Below, piece by piece: positions 56,141-64,000 of a DNA stretch of 64,000 nucleotides. The stretch is from the NCBI RefSeq assembly GCF_963675165.1, contig NC_087377.1, positions 6,713,122 to 6,777,121 of the forward strand, in the 5' to 3' direction. Each line of letters begins with the position of its first letter. Positions within the stretch are counted from its first letter, which is position 1. The notes below the pieces were generated by a model, which was not told the origin of the DNA, searched no databases, and saw only the letters and a program-made list of their open reading frames with translations. The position numbers were made by a program, and so were the translations under genes. The DNA comes from Halichondria panicea. Taxonomy: Eukaryota > Porifera > Demospongiae > Suberitida > Halichondriidae.

Positions 56141-56909
56141 ATATCGGACACACTTCGCACGCATACTATCGGAGGGGGGTCCCAATCCAGAGTGATGGTA
56201 ACCGATTCGGATTGATAAAACACCTGTGTGCACGCATATTAGTACAGATTACTCACCCTGAACCGAAATAGTCCGGTGTTCACTAAAGCAGCCGACTATA
56301 TACGCTCCCTGCTAAGTGTAACACCTCACTAAGGTTGATGAGGGTGGGACGTTACCACTTCTCCCATATAAAGCTCAGAGTAACCTCAAACCTGAAATTT
56401 TGTACGGCAAAGATCTACTACTGCCAATATCACGGATAATAATTTCCCATCGATTCAGAAAATTCTTTTTGTAACAAGATCCATCTTACAAATTGTTCAC
56501 TACCAACCAGTACATGTGAACTTCAGTGTATCCCCAGGACATGCGACACTAGAATTAGACACTGAAGAGGCATGACAGATATATAATTAAAGGTGTCCAT
56601 ACAAATTTAGCATGCCCTCAACCATAATATTATAACAGACACTACACCACGCACACTGCACCACGCACAGAATTATTCGGTCATCACTTTCCAAATATTT
56701 ACCTCTTTTATTTCTTTTTTCAACCAACTTTAGGTTTCATAATAAAATAATATGCAGCAAGCCATAAGTTGCGCCATGGCTCATAATTTAGTAATTTAAA
56801 TAATTTATGGGACGAATGTGTGAAGCTCTATACCGCTGATGAGTACTATCAATAATTTATTATTTCCACTCACAGTCTAGACGTACACATAATGGAATAC
56901 AAATTACAT

Positions 56910-57020
56910 TCACCTACTATGATGGTGGACAGCAAGAGTAAGACCGACTGCCACACCGACGCCGACAACGCCGATACCTATTCCGATGTATACTCCCAAG
57001 GTAGTCACTGTGGCTTTTCC
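56910..57020 (-). CDS. Probable terminal exon encoding a transmembrane segment
   Basis: The acceptor ttttag at 57021-57022 is followed by an open phase encoding KATVTTLGVYIGIGIGVVGV, then GVAVGLTLAVHHHSR and a stop at 56910-56912. This would be the membrane anchor and a five-residue cytoplasmic tail of a minus-strand gene. Preceding exons were not identified; the exons at 58.4-59.2 kb belong to a separate unit ending at 57840. Confidence 0.45.
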   Translation of the reverse strand, partial: GKATVTTLGVYIGIGIGVVGVGVAVGLTLAVHHHSR

Positions 57021-57839
57021 CTAAAAGATGGCTAAGCCTTCTTTTACAGGTTCAAAGATATTCCTGGAGGTAAGCAAATATCTTTCATTCATTGCAAAAA
57101 AAAAAAACACTAGGATGCTCCGTGGTATTAAAATATATGCTGAACTGGAGGAAAAAAATTTGTAAAGAAAAAGAACCTCTCCAAGCTGAGCAAGATGATT
57201 CAACGAACAGAACAGCCTCACGACAGGAGATGATCTGAAAACTGCTGTAACTAGAAACAACAGTTGTATCCTTCCAAGCAATGACCAAAAATAACAAAGG
57301 TACATTGGACCTCAAAGCTAAAGTTGTGAAAATAGTGATGTGAAGTAGTTACGCAGCAAAATGGTAAACACGATGTCACCCTATGAAACAAGGAAATCTT
57401 GAACTACATGTACATAATTATCATGCACTGTCAAGGGTAACGCAGTACAAGAAATTCGGAAGTACAGAACAGATCGGCCGACACCAAACACACCAAATCC
57501 ATTGGTGGGATGGTCTTGATGGCGTGACCACGGTAGGACCGGGAGCCTCGCTTTTTTCTAATAGCTGCGGCGTTAATTCTACGGACCGCGGTGGACCGCG
57601 GTGGACCCTGGCAATCCGCGGTGTTAATTCTATACTAACCGCGGCCACATGTGAGAGACTTTCCACACCAATTTAGATGCTACCTTTACCTGCATGTTTG
57701 TAGTAAGGAAGTAGTTTCAATAGATTTTGAAATACTAAAAGGACAACACAAACAGGAAATAGTTTCAATAGATTTTGAAATACTAAAAAGACAACACGAA
57801 ATAGCTTCAAAAAGAAATGTATATATATAGTCAAGACTC

Positions 57840-59190
57840 TCAGTCATCATTGGACTCCTTCAGAACATCTTCAGTGTTCTGAGCGATGTCAAATTTTGTA
57901 TAAACCCTAAACTCACACGACGACGATGACTGAACATCATCTCCATATTCAGTGGAAACAGGGATCGACAAGTGTGCTGTGGGGGGACAGTTAAGTTGGT
58001 TGGTAACAGACAGATGTCAATAACCCTAAACTCACAGGTTTCAACCGACGACGATGACTGAACATCATCTCCATATTCAGTGTTGTGAGCAATGGGGACC
58101 GACAACAATGAGTGTGCTGTGGGGACAGTTAAGTTGGTTGGTAACAGACAGATGTCAAATTTATTCAGTGTTGTGAGCAATTGGGACCGACAACAATGAG
58201 TGTGCTGTGGGGGACAGTTAAGTTGGTTGGTAACTTGTACTCACCGGATATTTCCAACAAATCTTGCCTTTGTCGCTTGTTGTCCAAACTGTTTGAATTC
58301 AAATTGTTGCCCAAATTTGTGGCATCCAAATTTTGTTGGAGGGCATCTGCATTCATGTGAAAAGTTAAGCTGGTAACAGTTTTGAAAATTGTAGCACTTG
58401 TAGTAACAGGCCCTAAAAAATTGCTAGACTAAAGTGTTTGTTGATAAACTCACAGAAACATGCTGATAGAAGAGGCTGCAAGTTCCGTATGCTGCCCATC
58501 TTTCCAAATCCTTCGCTAGGTGCATACGGACTATTGTCAACTGGAGGGATAAAGGTTATGCGAATAAAAGCTAACAAGTGGCAACTTTTTGATGGTTTGG
58601 AACTTACACTTTTATCTGAAACCAGGAACCCCCACACAGAACTGGCCATGTCCTTTTTCAAAAAGCTCATCAACATAGATAGCAATAGCTGCCCCTTCCC
58701 GGCTTCGGAATGTGATTTCACATGTTTGGCCTAATTAATATGCATGTACACATAGGTAGGGAGAAAAAACTACCTCTGCGATAACCAGCTGATTGTTTTC
58801 ACTATCAAGTAAGGCTCCATCAGTTATACCCTGTATGTTCGTTCATTCGTACAACACACAAAATAAATAATTCATGACCTTACTTCAATTTTGAAAGTGT
58901 AGGATTTTTTCTGCCATATCCCTCTAGTAGTCCAGCTCAGCCCCAACACTTGTGATTTAACGTTTGTGGTGGTGGATACTTGTGAACTGTAAAAAAAAGA
59001 GTAGGCCATGAAAATTGGGCAGCTTAACTATTCTGAAATTAGAATCAATGTATCATGAACCTCACAGTTCTATGGGTGGAAGAGACATAAACCTACCAGA
59101 ATTTGCCGTCATATCTTGGTCAACCAAAACAAGCTGGAATATCGAGGTTATAAGTGTCTTTGCAACATCATTTTGATAAAAAAATCTCTT
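57840..59190 (-). CDS. Unrecognised multi-exon gene; core resembles a PD-(D/E)XK nuclease fold
   Basis: Phase-0 exons join cleanly: 58884 to about 58978 (NVKSQVLGLSWTTRGIWQKK), 58774-58830 (GITDGALLDSENNQLVIAE), 58608-58730 (AKHVKSHSEAGKGQLLLSML, then WGFLVSDKS) and 58454-58540 (LTIVRMHLAKDLERWAAYGT). An earlier exon ends at 59097 (TLITSIFQLVLVDQDMTANS). Later pieces are 58255 to about 58353 (LQQNLDATNLGNNLNSNSLD, then KRQRQDLLEIS), repeated exon-like units at 57900-58230, and a last exon 57840-57878 (NTEDVLKESNDD, stop). The spacing LLD, then IAEAKH, then GKGQ fits the Asp...ExK...Q pattern of PD-(D/E)XK enzymes, including the nuclease module of Crinkler-type proteins. This assignment is a hypothesis. 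The joins after 58454 are unresolved because phases conflict. Confidence 0.5.
57860..58245. repeat. Tandem repeat of about 140 bp containing exon-like units
   Basis: Three units share ggacagttaagttggttggtaac, and gtgtgctgtggggacag, gtgttgtgagcaa and actgaacatcatctccatat in two or three of them. On the minus strand each unit carries an acceptor (tccccacag) followed by an open stretch such as HSLLSVPIAHNTEYGDDVQS and, in two of them, a gtgagt donor. The unit nearest 58230 has an in-frame TAA. Confidence 0.7.
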
Positions 59191-59761
59191 CGCATTTCTT
59201 CAAGCTTTGTGATAGATTGTTCATTCGTGATGGTATTCTAGCAGTTGATAGTCCAGGCTGGATGCCTGTTTGGTATTTGTTAGAGTATATTATATGCTTA
59301 ACTCGCCTATGATACAAGTTCTCTCTATACTGAACTAAAGTTTGTACAATAATAGTGCAGCATTTGATAGCGCCAACAACCTCTATGTGACTGATCGTAA
59401 TCGAGTACAAGTCTTCGATGCTGAATGTCAATATTTTGAGAGCATTCTCAGGTAGTCAGGTATCTTTGCAGTGACACAGTGTACGTGAGCAACGATTACG
59501 TTGTGATTTTGTTCACATCTGAGGGCACCACTTTTGGTGTAGGTGGGTGGGGAAACAAAAAGGCACAATTTACGGACTCTCTATATTGATTGTATTGACG
59601 CACCAGCAGTTTCTGCCTGGCGATTTGGTAAATAGCAGGCAATTAGGGTAGGTGGGCGCATTGCGCGTGTCACCGGGGATTAGTAGTTCTCCTACTACCT
59701 ACTGCAAAATTGGTATAAATTGCATTCTCTATACTTACACTTTGATTATAGTCCCCTGAAT

Positions 59762-60193
59762 TTACAGGCCTGCTGAATCGGGTGTGCAATACCCTGGCCT
59801 CTGGAGGGCTTTGTCTGGTGGTCGTGTGTTAAACAATTTCCTCACACCACATTCTTCTTTGCATTGCCTGCGAGGCATTAACTTTGGCCAGTCTAAGCAC
59901 TTTTCATATGCCGTTTTCCGTCGAAATGCTTGGTCATATACCAACCAACTATCGCCTTCATAATCAGTGTAGCATCTGACGATAATTGATTGGTAAGCCA
60001 TCAATTGAGGTGAGCGAGCACGCTCACCAGAGTGCTGTAACACTAAATCCAGGAGAATTCGAAGAAGCTCCCTTCTTGAGCTTGCTCGAACATTATCTTG
60101 CACCCCGGGTAGTAGCTGCCAGAGACTATATTTTTTCATTATCTTTTCTGGCACGGGCACAACCCCATCGCCGAGGTATAAACTTGCTACCAA
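59762..60193 (-). pseudogene. Retroelement gag fragment
   Basis: The 143-residue frame includes LMAYQSIIVRCYTDYEGDSW followed by LVYDQAFRRKTAYEKCLDWP. This parallels the gag of the Ngaro-type element at 45 kb (ALIVRCERNYQPAQWVAYDR then AFRREALALPDLNW). No RT or recombinase sequence is found beside it, so it is an isolated fossil or a domesticated piece. Confidence 0.65.
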
Positions 60194-60659
60194 TCCCTCA
60201 CTCGTAGCCTCAGCTGATCGCCATAGTGTCGAGGTATTGGCTAATGCTGAAGCCGGTTGAGATATGGATATTTGTGGATGGCAGCACCACTAACCACATG
60301 GTCATACGTATTCTTCCGTTTTATTTTTACAATTTCCGTTCTCATGATTCTCTGCTTTCCCCTGTTCTCCGTGTTCTCATGCGTGTTTCTCCTGTTCTCT
60401 TGTTTGAATGTCATTGTCTTTGTCCCCCTCCCTGCAGACTGCTCCCCTTATACGTTTAAATGGGTGTCCATTACAGTTTACTAGGTAGCCGGCTATCATG
60501 AATTTCCCCCCGTTTAGTTTAATAAACTTAAGCATTCAAATCACATAGTAATCTTAACAGCAGCATCAGTTTCTCACTTCTTGTGAGACTTCAACCTTTT
60601 AGGTGGGCATAACTTTCAAAGTTCATCGTAGAGGCACGAATCAGTTAAACGTTTTTTTT

Positions 60660-60942
60660 TACCCGTTGAGAGGATGACGTCCCAATGGTGACGTCTTTAT
60701 TAGGGTTCAGGATCTCGGTCTATGCCGCCTCAATGGTGACGTCTTCATTTAGCTGAAGGGATCTCGGTCTGTGACGTCTCAATGGTGACGTCTTCATTAG
60801 CTGAAGGGATTTCGGTCTGTGACGTCTCAATGTTCAGGGCTGAGAGGTGTGACACCTCCCTCAGATCTACGTCAATGTCTTCCTTGTTTCTACATTCATA
60901 CTTGCACGCTGCAATAGTTATAATGCAGCAGTAGGGACACAA
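60660..60942 (-). CDS. Possible exon with 20-residue repeats
   Basis: On the minus strand the stretch CKYECRNKEDIDVDLREVSH leads into repeats ETSQTEIPSANEDVTI, encoded by 59-62-bp tandem units rich in tgacgtc. Three to four units are visible. The unit at 60715-60770 has one extra T, which shifts the frame. No family is recognised. Confidence 0.35.
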
Positions 60943-61206
60943 GAATAAACATAATGTTTTTTCTCCAGCCTACTTTGGAAAAATGCAAAGCATCTTCGTT
61001 TCCTTTCCGTGCTGGCTTTTACAATGTGACTAGTGTTTTATCTTTTTGGCATATAACTTTCAATAACCATACTCTCTATGTTGTAAAAATTCATACCACT
61101 TGTTAAGGGTGTAGCAAAGCTCAACAAAAGAAATCATGAATGCAACTACTAATACATAATGTTGAATCCACCCACGCGCAAACGGTCCCTCTTTTCACTC
61201 AAGGTC

Positions 61207-61690
61207 ATCTTGACCGTCCTCTACTGGGCTACGGTCCAACGCTTTGTCCACAACGTCGGCTTCCATCGTCCTCTGAGCATCACTCAACGAGTGGTGTGCT
61301 CCCTCCAGCTCCTCTGCTTGAGCTCTCAACCTCTCTTCCAGGCTAGTCTGCTCAGTCTGGTCAACGTGGCCATTCGCTCAGTTGATGCCGCCCTCCTAGA
61401 GTACCGTCCTCTACTGGGCTACGGTCCAACGCTTTGTCCACAACGTCGGCTTCAGTGTCCACCGCGTCTCATGTCCGCTGTTCTATCGTCCTCTGAGCAT
61501 CCCTCAACGAGTGGTGTGCTCCCTCTAGCTCCTCTTCGCCAGAGTCCACAAAGGCCCAAACATCAGCCGGACTCCGGCCCATGTCCGTGAGTCTACCTCC
61601 CAGCATTAACCCCAGGTCTGAACCACAGGCCGTCACTGGCACTTCCAAAGCTGTGGCTACACGTCTCAGCCACTCCGTCCTCACACTCCT
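61207..61690 (-). CDS. Fragmentary coding region with an internal 100-bp duplication (unrecognised)
   Basis: Minus-strand reading gives TEWLRRVATALEVPVTACGS, DMGRSPADVWAFVDSGEEEL and EGAHHSLRDAQRTIEQRT. The segment cctctactgggctacggtcc through caacgtcggcttc occurs at 61217 and 61408, and ctctgagcatc(a/c)ctcaacgagtgg at 61271 and 61493. In-frame stops separate the copies, so the whole is probably a decayed gene of unknown type. Confidence 0.35.
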
Positions 61691-61877
61691 GGACGCGAAA
61701 GGTATTGGCAGGCCCTAGGTTCCACGTGCTCCCGTCGTCGCTCCACCTTCAGCCATCGCTCAGGCTCGCCACAGACCCCAGTCCAAAGCTCCCTGCCAAC
61801 CCACGTCTCCTACTGACCTGGATGTAAAGTCTCGGCCTGGACCTCCATTGTACCTTAGAATTCTTATATTCCAACGT

Positions 61878-61988
61878 GTAACACATCACGTGTTACACCC
61901 ACACACACAGCCTGACATCACTACTGCTAAGGTAAAACATCACGTGTTACACCCATACACACAGTCTGACATCACTACTGCTAAGGTG
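61878..61988. repeat. Two-copy tandem repeat of about 57 bp
   Basis: Each unit contains acatcacgtgttacacccac/t, acacacag and ctgacatcactactgctaagg. Confidence 0.8.
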
Positions 61989-61989
61989 A

Positions 61990-64000
61990 TACTATAAAAG
62001 TTAGTTTCTAGTCCAGTTACACATGCACTGAATTACAGTACCAAAAATTAACAGGGGGCAGCCATTTCATTCATTCATTTCCTCTCACCTCAATCAAACC
62101 AGAGGATCAGATCCCTGGTCACCTGTATCCAACAACTCAATTCAGCACCTCATGGGGTGTGGATGGGTTGAGTTACATTGCTCGATGATTATAAATATCG
62201 ATCACTGCTTGCTTACACCAGTATAGCTTTCTGTACTCGTCTGCTTGTGTTTTCGTTGTCGTTTAAGATGAGCATATCCTCGATTTTCTTCATTGTTCTA
62301 CAAGATTGGTACATTCTGAACTTCAAGATGTTTATCTTGCAAAAATGGGGAACGTTTAACGTATTGAACTTCTTTTCTTTATAGTATGACAACACTACGA
62401 CAGTGAGCAACTCAGACCCACCTTTCTTGAACAAAATAATTGCATGGTGATAGCACTTTTGAAGGAGAATGACAGCGACTTTCCCATATTGATTCGATGT
62501 GTTTCCTCAACTGCCCAATGTTGTATGAATGATTGGAGCTTATATATTCCAACAATTCAGTGATAGACCCTCATCCCTCACCTCCATGGGTATTGCCGCG
62601 GAGAACACATGTCTGTTGGCATGTGACATGTGGACATATTTGTTGAGCCTGCTCCACACTGCGTAAATATTTAAGATCCAAGCTGTCCGGTCCGGTCCCA
62701 AGTATTAAGTCACTGCATGGAGCTTTTATCTCGTGGTCATTACAAGATTTATTATTTGCCAAGAGCCTGCATGTACTAGATATAAGTACGTAGCACACAC
62801 AAATCTATATACTGTGAGCATGTTCTTCAACCGATATCAAGAAAGACTGCTGCTGCTGGTGATGTGGCCATGCAGATTGTGGGGACATGATGCCTTGGCT
62901 GACTATATGGAGATGTTCCAGCCTGGACCTAGAGGCCATCAACTGTTGTACATAGATGTATCAAGTGTAATGATGTAGGTATACATTTACAATTATGACC
63001 CATTGTCTATTCTATATAATGGCTTAAATAATAGCATATGCACATGCCCTTACTATCAATCACGCTTCTACTCCACACAGCATTGACCGAGGTGATAGGT
63101 GCTGGTCACCGCTTCACTGCTTGGTCCTGACTATAATAACTGGCGATAGACCTTAAGTAAGCAAAGCCTCTCCATCGATACACACACAATATTCTCTATA
63201 CTGGATTGTTGAGAGGTATTTCCTGAGGGTAGGATCTGGTTGATCTGGTATTTTTTTATTTGTATGTTGTAATACTCATGCTAGTAAATGAGGTGCAAAT
63301 GATTTTGGAGTGATCAAGACACCCACTATTGATTTACAACAACTTTTACGTACATGTTTTTTAATGTGATTTATATAATTGTCTTTTTAGGATGTGAAGC
63401 AAAAAGCTTGTAAGAAAAAATTCAAGCCATTCTCGACCTCAACCAGATCCTACTTTCTCTCGACAAAACAAAAGCATCTAGGAAGATATAAATTCAACCA
63501 TTATAAGACACTTAGTAACCTCACCTGTCACCTCATTATTAAGTACATATCATATACATGTTTATTTTTGCTTGTGTGTACCTTGTGTTAAACATTATAT
63601 AATATTTATAATAAATTATTATTGAGATCCCTTAGAGTACAGTATTACACTTATAATTAGTGTCAAGACTCACAAAGGGAGTTTAGTAAGATATAAATAC
63701 ATTGTTGTCGTGTTTATAATGTTATTATCTAACTAAAATAATTATGATAGATCTAGCTTTTTTACTGATATGGATGCCATCATGAAGCCCTTAAATTCCT
63801 TTAATTACACTGTCCACAGTATGAGCTTAGACATGCTTAGGGCTCCAGCTTGAGATACTCTCATAATTATACCATGTGGCTTCGATTTACGCCGCAATAG
63901 AGGGCCTGTAATCGAGGCTACATTCCGTAAGTAGGATTGTGACATATGACGTAATGCGTTTCCAATCCCTTTCCTTTACTATCTAGCTATAATTATATAG
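61990..64000. other. Region without a supported gene
   Basis: Open stretches here (for example 62733-62978 on the plus strand) show no recognisable protein features. No repeat family from the rest of the window was found except the octamer ataattat (63735, 63862, 63990). Confidence 0.4.

Larger units (their letters stand above)
54230..57290. repeat. Diverged tandem duplication of a unit of 1 kb or more
   Basis: Three landmarks recur in the same order. gcaaattcttgctctcgaaa occurs at 54248 and 55436, tgtccatacaaatttagcat at 54579 and 56591, and gaacctctccaagctgagca at 55108 and 57173. Copy 1 is about 54230-55215 and copy 2 about 55430-57290, the latter enlarged by 0.9 kb at 55650-56580. A smaller duplication of gtcattcactttccaaatat lies at 54772-54862. 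Confidence 0.7.

Noticed and set aside
58438-58734. 98-codon plus-strand ORF
   Set aside because: The opposite strand has two in-phase exons with proper acceptors and donors in the same place, continuing into neighbouring exons.
62733-62978. 81-codon plus-strand ORF
   Set aside because: No recognisable domain, no splice context and unremarkable composition.

Overview
The window reads as animal nuclear DNA, most likely from a demosponge. It is AT-rich and intron-bearing, and its introns follow GT-AG rules with one GC-AG exception. It carries a clear animal-type MRTO4 gene and an HNK-1-family carbohydrate sulfotransferase. It also holds many dispersed repeats, including a TA-flanked family with accgtatagc ends that I associate from memory with sponge (Amphimedon-like) sequence. 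The species is an inference. I saw no bacterial operons, CRISPR arrays, rRNA or tRNA genes.

Layout. 0.5-5 kb: a multi-exon class III extradiol-dioxygenase-like gene, split by large introns carrying MITEs and broken by a 2-bp insertion. 5-7 kb: nested non-autonomous transposons. 7-23 kb: a cluster of AIG1/Toc-like GTPase genes with glycine-zipper membrane segments. It contains a tandem pseudo-GTPase gene (7.0-9.0 kb), two diverged copies of a head-to-head GTPase pair (10.6-12.9 kb, decayed; 20.1-22.5 kb, one member intact), an orphan C-terminal fragment (18.7-19.1 kb) and an unrelated five-TM gene (14.2-15.3 kb). 23-25.8 kb: non-coding with MITEs. 25.9-28.1 kb: MRTO4 (ribosome assembly), six exons on the minus strand. 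29.8-33.3 kb: a Golgi-type sulfotransferase. 34.3-38.3 kb: a complete Tc1/mariner-type element that also carries a spliced BEN-domain gene. 39.5-40.5 kb: an unrecognised gene. 41.1-46.7 kb: a complete tyrosine-recombinase (Ngaro/DIRS-type) retrotransposon. 46.7-48.4 kb: a Mutator-like transposase. 49-57.3 kb: duplicated segments, a 2-kb Chapaev/CACTA-like element and fragmentary minus-strand genes. 57.8-59.2 kb: an unrecognised minus-strand gene with a possible PD-(D/E)XK core. 59.8-62 kb: retroelement gag debris and repeat-rich fragments. 62-64 kb: nothing recognised.

The most system-like content is the GTPase cluster. It shows divergent gene pairs, birth and death by duplication, canonical next to pseudo-GTPases, and shared glycine-rich hydrophobic C termini. 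This resembles GIMAP and IRG immune clusters of other animals in layout. Many genes carry 1-, 2- or 4-bp frame-disrupting differences. Some are probably real, because paralogous copies differ by palindromic tetranucleotide insertions; others sit in homopolymers and could be assembly errors.
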